From assembly GCA_049303435.1 (NCBI GenBank), contig JBAQNC010000186.1:1-8168 (forward strand): a stretch of DNA of 8,168 nt, in the 5' to 3' direction. A program made the position numbers and the translations under genes. A model generated the notes under the pieces. The model ran no database searches, was not told the origin of the DNA, and saw only the letters and a program-made list of their open reading frames with translations. Below are positions 1 through 6,800 of this stretch, in pieces (position 1 is the first letter of the stretch; each line of letters opens with the position of its first letter). This stretch comes from Parvibaculum sp049303435 (GTDB lineage: Bacteria; Pseudomonadota; Alphaproteobacteria; Parvibaculales; Parvibaculaceae).

Positions 1-83
1 GCAACTTCACCAAGGCGGCTTACGACGCCAAAACGGCCCGCTGGAAATCCATGTGGCCGGAGCTCACCGTAATTCCGGCTTAA
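1..83 (+). CDS. C-terminal end of an unidentified protein (5' partial)
   Basis: An open frame enters from the left edge, with its first full codon at base 3, and ends at TAA (81-83). The visible 26 residues start NFTKAAYDAK and end WPELTVIPA. The mix of charged, aromatic and hydrophobic residues and the GC-rich third positions look like real coding sequence, and the minus-strand hydrolase gene begins its stop exactly here. That fits a true convergent gene end. I do not recognise the family from this tail and assign no function. Its stop overlaps the hydrolase stop inside TTAA, so there is no intergenic space and no separate terminator for it in the window. Confidence 0.6.
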   Translation, partial: NFTKAAYDAKTARWKSMWPELTVIPA

Positions 84-859
84 GGCTGCAGCCGCTCCAC
101 GAAGAACGAGATGACGCGCTTGGCGGCTTCCTTTGTCGGTTCGCCATCCTTGTCGATCAGGTCCTCGGTCACGACGGAGTGAGGCTTGGGCGAAACGGAA
201 TCGGGATTGCCATATTTGTCTTCAATTTCAATGCCTTCGAAACCATCGCCAAGCTCGCGCTGCAATGTCTCGAACCGCTCATGGGGCGAGGTTGCGTCAC
301 CCTTGAAGCGCAAGCCCAGCACCTTGTCGCCCTTGGCGCAGCGTACCTTGAGGTTGTCGAGTTCCTCCGGGCTCACATGCAGCGCCGCCTTGCGTTCCTT
401 GCCAAAGGGGAAGGGGAATGAAGGCTGCGAGAGCACCGGCGCCATCAGCGCGGGCTCCATCATCATCGACAGGGCGAAATTGCCCGAGAAACACATGCCG
501 ATCGCGCCCACCCCCTTGCCGCCCGCCTCTTCATGCGCATGCCGCGCCAGCGCCCGGAGCCAGTTGGTGACGGGGCTCGAATGATGGCTTGCCAGCACAT
601 GGAACTCGCGGCGAATACAGATCGTCGCCATGCTTTTCAGCACATAGGGGATCGTCACCTCGCGCCCCGCCTCGCCGACGAGCAGGGGCATATAGACGCG
701 AAAACCTGCATCGACCACCCAGTCCGCAAATCGCGTGACCTTGGGCGTGATGCCGGGAATTTCATGGATGACGATGACGGCAGGCCCGCTCCCGCGCACA
801 TAGACGGACTTGGTCTCACCCTCATAGGTGAATTCGGTCTGCGTATAGTCGCTGAGCAT
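80..859 (-). CDS. Dienelactone hydrolase family protein
   Basis: An alpha/beta-hydrolase of the dienelactone hydrolase family (PF01738 type), 259 residues, presumably cytoplasmic as no signal peptide is seen. Numbering from the ATG at 857-859: the HEIPGITP segment (32-39) carries the family's His-Glu near the active site; GMCFSG (121-126) is the nucleophile elbow with Cys123, a cysteine as in canonical dienelactone hydrolases; Asp188 in FKGDATSP and His227 in PKPHSV complete a likely Cys-Asp-His triad. Known members hydrolyse cyclic esters such as dienelactone, but this subgroup (SPVTNWLRALARHAHEE, LSQPSFPFP) is widespread and its substrate is unclear. The frame could be extended nine codons to a TTG at 886, but the ATG has GGGGAGG five bases upstream and is preferred. 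It follows the F0 operon terminator, so it is probably a separate transcription unit. Confidence 0.9.
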   Translation of the reverse strand: MLSDYTQTEFTYEGETKSVYVRGSGPAVIVIHEIPGITPKVTRFADWVVDAGFRVYMPLLVGEAGREVTIPYVLKSMATICIRREFHVLASHHSSPVTNWLRALARHAHEEAGGKGVGAIGMCFSGNFALSMMMEPALMAPVLSQPSFPFPFGKERKAALHVSPEELDNLKVRCAKGDKVLGLRFKGDATSPHERFETLQRELGDGFEGIEIEDKYGNPDSVSPKPHSVVTEDLIDKDGEPTKEAAKRVISFFVERLQP

Positions 860-864
860 GGCAT

Positions 865-871
865 CCTCCCC
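865..871 (-). promoter_or_regulatory. Ribosome binding site of the hydrolase gene
   Basis: On the minus strand GGGGAGG lies five bases before ATG (857-859). This is the strongest such site near the gene and decides for the ATG over the TTG at 884-886, which would place the site inside the coding region. Confidence 0.75.
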
Positions 872-886
872 GATAAACCAGGGCAA

Positions 887-915
887 AGGCTAGCGGAGTG
901 CCGCGCTGCGGACAA
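887..915 (-). promoter_or_regulatory. Weak candidate promoter for the hydrolase gene
   Basis: On the minus strand TTGTCC (910-915) and TAGCCT (887-892) are 17 bases apart, the usual sigma-70 spacing, and would start a transcript about 20 bases before the hydrolase ribosome site. Matches to consensus are only 4/6 and 3/6. The -35 box touches the U-tract of the upstream terminator. Position is the main argument for it. Confidence 0.3.
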
Positions 916-942
916 AGAAAAACCCTGCCCAAAAGGGCAGGG
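914..942 (-). terminator. Intrinsic terminator of the F0 ATP synthase operon
   Basis: Reading on the minus strand, CCCTGCCC, a TTTT loop and GGGCAGGG form a perfect 8-bp GC-rich stem (923-942), followed at once by TTTTTCTTT (914-922). This is a textbook Rho-independent terminator, 26 bases after the atpF stop. It closes the atpI-B-E-F'-F unit and separates it from the hydrolase gene. Confidence 0.92.
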
Positions 943-967
943 GTTTAATTTCTGGATGGTCGAAAAC

Positions 968-1474
968 TCAGTGAAGCTTTGAAGCCAGTTCCGAAATCGA
1001 CTTCTCGACGATCGCGCCGTCGCGGGCGACATCGACCTTGTCGGCGATGAGGCTACGGGCGGCAGTGACGGCGATATCGGCGGCGGCGCCGCGGACTTCC
1101 GCAACGGCCTGCGCTTCAGCCTGATGGATCTTGTCTTCCGCAAGCTGCTGGCGACGCACGACCTGCGCTTCCATGGCGGCCTTGGTTTCCTCGGCGAGGC
1201 GTTCGGCCTCGATCTTGGCCTGAGCGACGATGGCGTCGGCTTCCTGCATGGCTTCGGCCTGACGGCGCTTGTAGGAGGCCAGCAGTTCCTCGGCTTCTTC
1301 ACGCAGACGACGGGCTTCATCCAAGTCTTTGGCGATGGCGTCGGCGCGCTTGTCGAGCGCGGACGTCAGCATGGCGGGAACCTTGTAATAAAGGACCAGC
1401 GCGACAAAGCAGAAGAACGAAACGGCGACCCAGAATTCGGCAGTCGCGAACATGGATACGGACTCTTCGTGCAT
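968..1474 (-). CDS. atpF: F0F1 ATP synthase subunit b
   Basis: The stator b subunit, 168 residues, close to the usual length of 160-170. It anchors in the inner membrane and connects F0 to F1 through delta. A single N-terminal membrane helix spans about residues 14-33 (FWVAVSFFCF and on), followed by a long charged, alanine-rich coiled coil (about 35-140) and a C-terminal region (GAAADIAVTAARSLIADK) of the type that contacts delta. The ATG at 1472-1474 has GAGGAG six bases upstream; the ribosome site overlaps the TGA stop of atpF', so the two are probably translationally coupled. Together with the preceding gene it forms the b/b' heterodimer of alphaproteobacteria, cyanobacteria and chloroplasts. 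Assigning b rather than b' rests on gene order and on the FWVAVSF N-terminus. Confidence 0.95.
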   Translation of the reverse strand: MHEESVSMFATAEFWVAVSFFCFVALVLYYKVPAMLTSALDKRADAIAKDLDEARRLREEAEELLASYKRRQAEAMQEADAIVAQAKIEAERLAEETKAAMEAQVVRRQQLAEDKIHQAEAQAVAEVRGAAADIAVTAARSLIADKVDVARDGAIVEKSISELASKLH

Positions 1475-1480
1475 GATGTT

Positions 1481-1486
1481 CTCCTC
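1481..1486 (-). promoter_or_regulatory. Ribosome binding site of atpF overlapping the atpF' stop
   Basis: GAGGAG on the minus strand sits six bases before the atpF ATG and shares bases with the TGA stop of atpF' (1485-1487). The arrangement favours coupled translation of b' and b, which are needed in equal amounts. Confidence 0.75.
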
Positions 1487-1970
1487 AGCCCTTCAGCGCG
1501 GCGTCAACGGCGCGCTCTGTTGCGGCCTTGTCGGCGTCTTCACCCAGTAGCTGCGAAACAATGGAGCCCGCCACGTCAACGGCGACGGCGCGGACGTTGG
1601 ACAGCGCCGTTTCCTTGGTCGCCTTGATGGCGGCTTCGGCTTTGGCGATCTTCTCGTTCAGCTGGGCTTCGATAGCGACACGCTTGGCTTCCGTCTGGGC
1701 GGCCAGTTCGTCGCGTGTTGCCTGAGCAATGGTGTGAGCCTTGGTGCGTGCCTCAGCCAGAGCCTTTTCATATGCCTCGATAGCGGCATCTGTCTGGGCC
1801 TTGGATTGGGCGGCCTTGTCGAGATCTCCCGCAATGCGATCCTGGCGCCCTTCAAGGACAGCCGCGATGCGCGGCAACGCGACACGCGACATCAGCACAT
1901 AGAGTGCCAAAAACACCAACGCGAGCCAGACAAGCTGGGGAATGTAGGTTGCTAGGTCTAATTGCGGCAT
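1485..1970 (-). CDS. atpF': F0F1 ATP synthase subunit b' (second stator subunit)
   Basis: The diverged second b subunit, 161 residues, also named atpG or atpX in some genomes. The N-terminus PQLDLATYIPQLVWLALVF and the following YVLMSRVALPRI are characteristic of b': one membrane helix at about residues 9-28, then a Pro-Arg pair and a coiled coil (about 38-130) rich in Ala, Glu and Lys. It starts almost directly at the PQLD motif, without the longer N-terminal extension many alphaproteobacterial b' proteins have. The ATG is at 1968-1970; the best ribosome site is AAGGG ten bases upstream, which lies in a small hairpin (1981-1995). It lies ten bases before atpF and 101 bases after atpE, a gap occupied by two hairpins. 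Confidence 0.94.
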   Translation of the reverse strand: MPQLDLATYIPQLVWLALVFLALYVLMSRVALPRIAAVLEGRQDRIAGDLDKAAQSKAQTDAAIEAYEKALAEARTKAHTIAQATRDELAAQTEAKRVAIEAQLNEKIAKAEAAIKATKETALSNVRAVAVDVAGSIVSQLLGEDADKAATERAVDAALKG

Positions 1971-1980
1971 ATCTCACGCA

Positions 1981-1995
1981 CCCTTGTTGAAAGGG
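1981..1995 (-). promoter_or_regulatory. Small hairpin covering the likely atpF' ribosome site
   Basis: On the minus strand CCCTT, a five-base loop (TCAAC) and AAGGG form a perfect 5-bp stem. The 3' arm AAGGG is the best Shine-Dalgarno match for atpF' and ends ten bases before its ATG. If the stem forms it would lower b' initiation relative to c. The stem is short, so the effect is inferred. Confidence 0.45.
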
Positions 1996-2018
1996 AGCCT
2001 CTCATAAAATCCGGAAAA

Positions 2019-2047
2019 GGGGATGAACGCATCATGCATCCATCCCC
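2019..2047 (-). promoter_or_regulatory. Intra-operon hairpin after atpE
   Basis: GGGGATG and CATCCCC (outer 7-bp stem) enclose a symmetric 3x3 internal loop and an inner GCA/TGC stem with a three-base loop. The structure begins 24 bases after the atpE stop. On the minus strand it is followed by only TTTTCC, so it is a weak or partial terminator at most. It more likely acts as an mRNA 3'-end stabiliser or attenuator that favours atpE over the distal b genes. The function is inferred; the pairing is visible. Confidence 0.6.
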
Positions 2048-2071
2048 GTAACCAGAAGACGGACCGTTTCT

Positions 2072-2299
2072 TCAGATAACGAAGAGCAGGATGAGCGCGA
2101 CGACGAGGCCGAACAGGCCCGTCGCTTCGGCAAGGGCGAAGCCGAGGAGCAGGTTCGGGAACTGGGCCTGAGCGGCGGCCGGGTTACGAAGTGCGCCTGA
2201 GAGGTAGTTGCCGAAAATTGTGCCGATGCCGACGCCTGCGCCCGCAAGAGCGATACAAGCAATACCCGCGCCGATGAGCTTGGCTGCTGCTGGTTCCAT
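2072..2299 (-). CDS. atpE: F0F1 ATP synthase subunit c (proteolipid ring)
   Basis: The c subunit, 75 residues, forming the proton-driven rotor ring in the inner membrane. Helix 1 (about 8-33) carries the glycine motif GAGVGIG (20-26) used for helix packing; the polar loop has Arg38-Asn39-Pro40, a variant of the common RQP; helix 2 (about 47-75) carries the proton-binding Glu58 in ALAEATG. The residue after the glutamate is alanine, and I see no sodium-binding signature, so a proton ring is expected. The length and C-terminal LILLFVI are typical of alphaproteobacteria. The ATG is at 2297-2299. GGAG ten bases upstream is the likelier ribosome site; AAGGA only two bases upstream is too close. 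Hairpins flank the gene on both sides. Confidence 0.97.
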   Translation of the reverse strand: MEPAAAKLIGAGIACIALAGAGVGIGTIFGNYLSGALRNPAAAQAQFPNLLLGFALAEATGLFGLVVALILLFVI

Positions 2300-2324
2300 G
2301 GTCCTTAGTCTCCGTCTTCAACGA

Positions 2325-2369
2325 GGCGCTCATGCGCCCCTTCCAGGTTGATCGTTGGGCAATTTGCCC
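2325..2369 (-). promoter_or_regulatory. Two small hairpins in the atpB-atpE gap
   Basis: The 95-base gap before atpE contains two perfect 5-bp stems: GGCGC with GCGCC around a four-base loop (2325-2338), and GGGCA with TGCCC around a three-base loop (2357-2369). Neither is followed by a U-tract on the minus strand, so they are not terminators. They could mark a processing or stability element 5' of atpE, as is inferred for other atp operons where c is overexpressed. Confidence 0.35.
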
Positions 2370-2394
2370 GGCTTGGTTTCGAGTGCGTCCGCAC

Positions 2395-3171
2395 TTAGTG
2401 CATGTGCAGCGCGTCGTTCAGATAGATGCAGGTCAGGATCGCAAACACATAGGCTTGCAGAAACGCGACCAGAATTTCGAGGCCCGTGAAGGCCACCATG
2501 AAGGCCAGCGGCAGGAAGCCGCCGAGCCAGCCCATCGCAATGACGAAACCGGCGAACACCTTGAGCATGGTGTGGCCCGCCATCATGTTCGCGAAAAGAC
2601 GAACCGAGAGGCTGACGGGACGGGTGAAATAGGAAATGACTTCGATGACCACGAGTAGCGGCAGCAAGGCTGCGGGCACGCCCTTGGGCACGAAGAAATG
2701 CAGGAAGTGGAAGCCGTGAACCGCAAAACCGATGATCGTTACGCCAATGAAGATGAAGATCGCCAGTGCGAAGGTGATGATGATCTGGCTCGTCACGGTA
2801 AATGAATAGGGCAGCATGCCGCCCATATTGCAGAAGAGCACGAACATGAAGAGCGTGAAGACGAAGGGGAAGAAGCGCTTGCCCGCGTCGCCCACATTGT
2901 CACGCAGCATGTTGGCCACGAATTCATAGGACATCTCGGCGACCGACTGCCAACGCCCCGGCACCAGTGAGCCCTTGCCCATCCCCGCTATCGTCAGAAG
3001 CGAAATCGCCGTGGCGACGAACACCATCCACATCGCGGAGTTGGTGAACGACACATCAATACTGCCGATATGAAACGGAAAGATTGTCTCAACGCGAAAC
3101 TGATGCATCGGGTCGATTGCAAGACCGCCCGCATGATGCGCCGCGCCGGATGCTGCCTCTTCTGCCGCCAC
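2395..3171 (-). CDS. atpB: F0F1 ATP synthase subunit a
   Basis: The proton-channel subunit a, 258 residues (usual 240-260), a multi-pass inner membrane protein beside the c ring. The essential arginine is Arg191 in TRPVSLSVRLFANMMAGH; other family marks are PMHQF near the N-terminus, FCNMGGMLPYSF (113-124), the helix around Glu177 and the C-terminal GLEILVAFLQAYVFAIL (230-246). Five or six hydrophobic helices are visible. The start is GTG at 3169-3171 (AAEEAASGAAHH follows), with AGGA eight bases upstream. The frame is open for another 54 codons, but that part overlaps atpI in another frame, has no membrane-protein or family character (many Arg and Gly), and is rejected. The PMHQF methionine is 21 codons further in and lacks a ribosome site. 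It lies 23 bases after atpI. Confidence 0.95.
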   Translation of the reverse strand: MAAEEAASGAAHHAGGLAIDPMHQFRVETIFPFHIGSIDVSFTNSAMWMVFVATAISLLTIAGMGKGSLVPGRWQSVAEMSYEFVANMLRDNVGDAGKRFFPFVFTLFMFVLFCNMGGMLPYSFTVTSQIIITFALAIFIFIGVTIIGFAVHGFHFLHFFVPKGVPAALLPLLVVIEVISYFTRPVSLSVRLFANMMAGHTMLKVFAGFVIAMGWLGGFLPLAFMVAFTGLEILVAFLQAYVFAILTCIYLNDALHMH

Positions 3172-3179
3172 GTTCGTCG

Positions 3180-3183
3180 TCCT
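3180..3183 (-). promoter_or_regulatory. Ribosome binding site that sets the atpB GTG start
   Basis: AGGA (within ACAGGA) on the minus strand lies eight bases before GTG (3169-3171), just after the atpI stop. It supports the GTG start over the much longer open frame. Confidence 0.6.
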
Positions 3184-3194
3184 GTCTCTTGGGC

Positions 3195-3560
3195 TTACGT
3201 GCCCGAATTGTCTTTTGCGTCCGCTTCGGCCTGGGCAGAGAGCTGCTTGGCCGTTCTGAACACGTTCAATATCCCTGCCGCCATGCCGAGAACGAAAAAG
3301 ATCAGCAGGAACAAAGGTCCCGTACCGAGCCATTTGTCGAGAAGCAGGCCAATGCCCCCGCCCACAAAAATACCCGCCACGAGTTCCGTGGTGAGTCTGA
3401 AGGCAATGCCCATGGCCGAACTTCGGGCCGCAGTATTCTGTGGCTGCTGGTGGGCCTTCTGCTTCTTTTGCAGTCGTGCCTCGAAATCCGCGAGATTGGA
3501 TTTCAACTCATCCCTTGCGTGAGAATCGCCGGTGGATTGCTTGCCATCTAAGCCTGCCAA
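3195..3560 (-). CDS. atpI: ATP synthase protein I (AtpI/AtpZ-type assembly factor)
   Basis: A small membrane protein of the alphaproteobacterial AtpI group, 121 residues from the chosen start. The hydrophilic N-terminal part (to about residue 50) is rich in Lys, Gln and Glu. Two membrane helices follow, at about 53-74 (GIAFRLTTELVAGIFVGG) and 82-101, joined by the family motif LLDKWLGTGPLF, then ILNVFRTAK and a charged tail. Relatives help assemble the c ring and may influence magnesium or calcium uptake; for this protein that is inference by family. There is no in-frame ATG at the N-terminus. TTG at 3558-3560 has a perfect AAGGAG nine bases upstream; a TTG seven codons earlier (3581) would put that site inside the gene. 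It is first in the F0 operon, as usual. Confidence 0.88.
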   Translation of the reverse strand: MAGLDGKQSTGDSHARDELKSNLADFEARLQKKQKAHQQPQNTAARSSAMGIAFRLTTELVAGIFVGGGIGLLLDKWLGTGPLFLLIFFVLGMAAGILNVFRTAKQLSAQAEADAKDNSGT

Positions 3561-3569
3561 ATCCCCGCG

Positions 3570-3575
3570 CTCCTT
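3570..3575 (-). promoter_or_regulatory. Ribosome binding site that sets the atpI TTG start
   Basis: AAGGAG on the minus strand, nine bases before TTG (3558-3560). It is one of the best Shine-Dalgarno matches in the window and the reason for the shorter atpI model. Confidence 0.7.
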
Positions 3576-3627
3576 GCGCAAAAAAAAGCTCCAGAAATTG
3601 AACAGAGCCCCGCCTTAAGCCGCGCGC

Positions 3628-3656
3628 ACCCTACTTGCGACCTATACACCTGTCAA
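3628..3656 (-). promoter_or_regulatory. Promoter of the F0 ATP synthase operon
   Basis: On the minus strand a perfect -35 box TTGACA (preceded by C, as in alphaproteobacterial CTTGAC boxes; 3651-3656), a 17-base spacer and a -10 box TAGGGT (3628-3633). The predicted start near 3621 leaves a leader of about 60 bases before atpI. An AT-rich stretch at roughly 3680-3700 lies upstream and could act as an UP element. It sits between the smc terminator and atpI, where an operon promoter is expected. Confidence 0.7.
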
Positions 3657-3797
3657 GAACCCGGTAACCTTCTGTAAGTGTTTGATAATAAAAACATTTT
3701 CGAAGGCTTTCGCGGCTGCGGCAATCCGCCCCGTCAAGCTTGCGCATTGTCGTGAGGGAGTCGCGGCGGAGTCTCGGAGGCGCCCCTGGGTCAGCAA

Positions 3798-3825
3798 TGA
3801 AAAAGGCCTCCGAAACGGGGGCCTT
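3798..3825 (-). terminator. Intrinsic terminator after smc
   Basis: On the minus strand AAGGCCCCCG, loop TTT and CGGAGGCCTT form a 10-bp stem with one C-A mismatch (3803-3825), running into TTTTT and then CATTG. It begins 21 bases after the smc stop. The U-tract is short, so efficiency may be moderate, but position and shape fit an intrinsic terminator separating smc from the F0 operon. Confidence 0.8.
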
Positions 3826-3846
3826 GATCGTCGCATTATGGAAAGA

Positions 3847-6800
3847 TCAGGAGGCTTCCTTGAACTGCTCTGCGCCCGCGAGATCCACCGACACAAGGGT
3901 CGAGACGCCACGTTCCTGCATGGTGACGCCAAACAGGCGACTCATGCGGGCCATTGTCAGCGCATGGTGAGTGATGATGAGGAAGCGCGTGTCCGTCGTG
4001 CGGGTCATTTCTTCCATCAGATCGCAGAACCGCTCGACATTGGCGTCGTCGAGCGGCGCGTCCACTTCGTCCAGCACGCAGATGGGCGAGGGATTCGTCA
4101 GGAACACGGCGAAGATCAGCGACATGGCCGTCAGCGCCTGTTCGCCGCCCGACAGCAGCGACATGATCTGCAAGCGCTTGCCCGGCGGACGCGCGAATAT
4201 TTCCAGACCGGCTTCCAGCGGATCATCTGATTCCGTGAACTTGAGATGCGCTTCGCCGCCGCCGAAGAGATGGGTGAACAGGCGTCCGAAGCTCTCGTTC
4301 ACTTTCTCGAAGGCTTCGAGCATCCGCTCGCGGCCTTCGCGATTGAGGCTGCCAATGCCTTGCCGCAACTTGGCGATGGCATTGATCAGGTCTTCGCGTT
4401 CGCTCGTCATGGTTTCGAGCTGTTCGGCGAATTCGCGCGCTTCTTCTTCGGCGCGCAGATTGACGCCGCCCAGACCTTCGCGCTCGCGCTTCAGGCGATC
4501 AAGTTTGGCGTCTACCTGTTCGAGTGTCGGCAGTTCGGCGCCTTCCTCGAGATTGGCCTGTGCAAGGGCTGCTTCGGGTTCGCATTCAAGCGTTTCACGG
4601 ACACGTTCTTCAGCTTCGCGCAGGCGTTCGCGCCCGCCTTCCACCAGACCGTCGATGCGCGCCCGCTCTTCGCGGGCTTCGCCCAGATGCGTCTGGAACG
4701 TCTTGGCAAGACGGGCACATTCGCTAAGTTGCGCTTCAGCAGTCGCCAATGCATCGGCAGCGACGCCCCGCGCGGTCTCCGCTGTCGCGATATGTTCCAG
4801 CAGGCCGATGCGGCGCTCTTCCACAAGGGCGGGCACCGCTTCCAGTTCCTGCAACTCGCTCATGCCTTCGGCCTGACGATCTTCCAGTGTGGCGATCTGG
4901 CGTTCGGCATTGCTCGCGCGTTGTTCCCATGCATGGCGTTCATTGACAATGCTGGCAATACGACGTGTCCGCACTTCCGCTTCGCGGCGCATGCTTTCGT
5001 ATTGCGCGCGCGCTTCGGTCAGTTCCACACGCAATTCGCCAACCATCTCGCGCAACTCATTGGCGCGGCTGCGCAGTTCTTCGTCGGGCTGAAGCGCCTC
5101 AAGCGACACGCTGGCTTCCTCAAGCGCGCGCATAGCCTCGCCCCGATCACCCTGCAGGCGTTCTTCGGCTTCAGCGAGCGCTGCCACACGTTGCAACAGG
5201 GCAGAGGCGGCGCGTTCCGCTGCGGCCAACTGTTCGCGAATTGTATTGTGTGCGGCTTGTGCTTCGCGCTGTTGGCGGCGAGCGTCCTGCTCTTGCGCCA
5301 TCGCCATCTCTGCGGCGATACGCGCGTTCTCAAAAACCTCACGCGCCTCAGAGGCGGTTTCGCGCGCAGCCTGCAACTCGACTTCAAGATCGGCAAGGCG
5401 GTTGCGCTGCTCGAGACGACGAGCGGCGGCAGTCGGCGCATCGGCGGCGGCGGTGAAGCCATCCCAGCGCCACAGTCCGCCTTCGCGCGTCACCAGACGC
5501 TGGCCGGGCTTTAACTCGCCTTGCAGGCGCTTGCCCGCTTTGGCATCGACAACGCCGATCTGCGACAGGCGACGCGACAAGGCCGCAGGCCCTTGCACGA
5601 ATTGCGAAAGAGGCGTCGCGCCCATCGGCAAGGCTTGCGGAATGTCAAAGTCGGGCAGGCGATCCCAGTGAACCGGTGCCGCAATGTCGCCCGGCACAGC
5701 GAGGTCGTCGCCCATGGCCGCACCCAGCGCCATTTCATAGCCATGTTCGACGGTCAGCGCGTCGATCATCGGCGGCCACAGCCCGCTGTCATCAATAGCG
5801 AGAACGTCGGCAATGGTCTTGGCTTGCGTCGCCAGGTCATTGGCGTGGCGTTCGGCAACCTGCATGGGTTCGCGGGCGGCGCGTTCGGCGCCTTGTGCGG
5901 CGTTGCGGGCTTCTTCTGCTTCCATCGCGGCCATTTCCGCATCGCTCGCGGTCTGGGCGGCGGCTTCAAGCTCGGCAGACTGAAGATCGATCTCCGCCTG
6001 CTTTTCCGCAGCATCGCTCAATGTCGCCTGTTCGCGCGCGATCTCATCCAGCTGCGCCTGCAGGCGTTCGATGCGGCCACGGCCCGCGTCGATGGACTTC
6101 TCAAGGCTCTGGCGCTCCGCCGTCAGCACCGCAATTTCGCGGTTGAGCTGATCAAGTTCGCTTTCGCTTGTGGTCAGTCGTTGCTGTGTGACTTCCACAA
6201 GCGCACGAGCCTCGTCCTGCGCATTGGCCTGACCGGCATCGGCTTCCTGAAGCTCCAGCGTTTCCTGATCGAGCTTTGCCATGGCTTCGCGGGTGTCTTC
6301 GATCAGGTTCTTTTCGCGCGCGAGATCTTGCCCGATCTGGTCGAGTCGCGCCGTCAGACGCTGCGCTTGTTCCTGCGCGCGGGCTTCTTCCGCGTCGAGC
6401 TGATCGCGCTCGATGGTCAGGCGATGGAGGCGCGCCGATTCCTGGGCTTCCGTGTCGCGCAAGCTCGGCAGGGCTTCGGCCGCGTCGGCTTCGGCGATCG
6501 TTGCGGCGGCGCTTTCGCGCGTCAGCTCGGTGACGCGCGTGTCGGTTTCAGCCAGACGTTCCTCGTCATGGCGGAGGCCTTCCACGGCCTGCGTCCACTT
6601 GAGATGCAGGAAGATCGACTCTGTCTCGCGGATTTGGCCCGAGAGATTGCGATAGCGTGTCGCCTGACGAGCCTGCCGTTTGAGGCTCGCAAGCTGGCTT
6701 TCCACCTGCGCGACGACGTCATCGAGACGGGTGAGGTTGGTTTCGGCGGCCTTCAGGCGAAGTTCCGCTTCGTGCCGGCGCGTATAAAGGCCGGTAATGC

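Noticed and set aside
53..982. Plus-strand frames of 122-149 codons across the hydrolase gene
   Set aside because: They are antisense to a well-supported gene, with no ribosome sites considered convincing and no family resemblance.
655..1320. 221-codon minus-strand frame spanning the hydrolase, terminator and atpF
   Set aside because: It runs through an intrinsic terminator and two certain genes in a shifted frame; the product is Arg/Ser/Pro-rich, typical of an out-of-frame translation of GC-rich DNA.
3172..3333. 54-codon N-terminal extension of atpB
   Set aside because: It overlaps atpI in another frame, is rich in Arg and Gly, and lacks any family similarity. The GTG at 3171 has a ribosome site and gives the normal length.
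3070..3551. Plus-strand frames of about 150 codons opposite atpI and the atpB start
   Set aside because: They are antisense to atpI, which has the right length, membrane helices and operon position. Their translations are Ser/Arg-rich with no motif.
3689..3725. Possible additional hairpin (CGAA/TTCG) and second TTGACG -35 box upstream of atpI
   Set aside because: The hairpin stem is only four base pairs, and no acceptable -10 box lies 16-18 bases from the TTGACG near 3732-3737.
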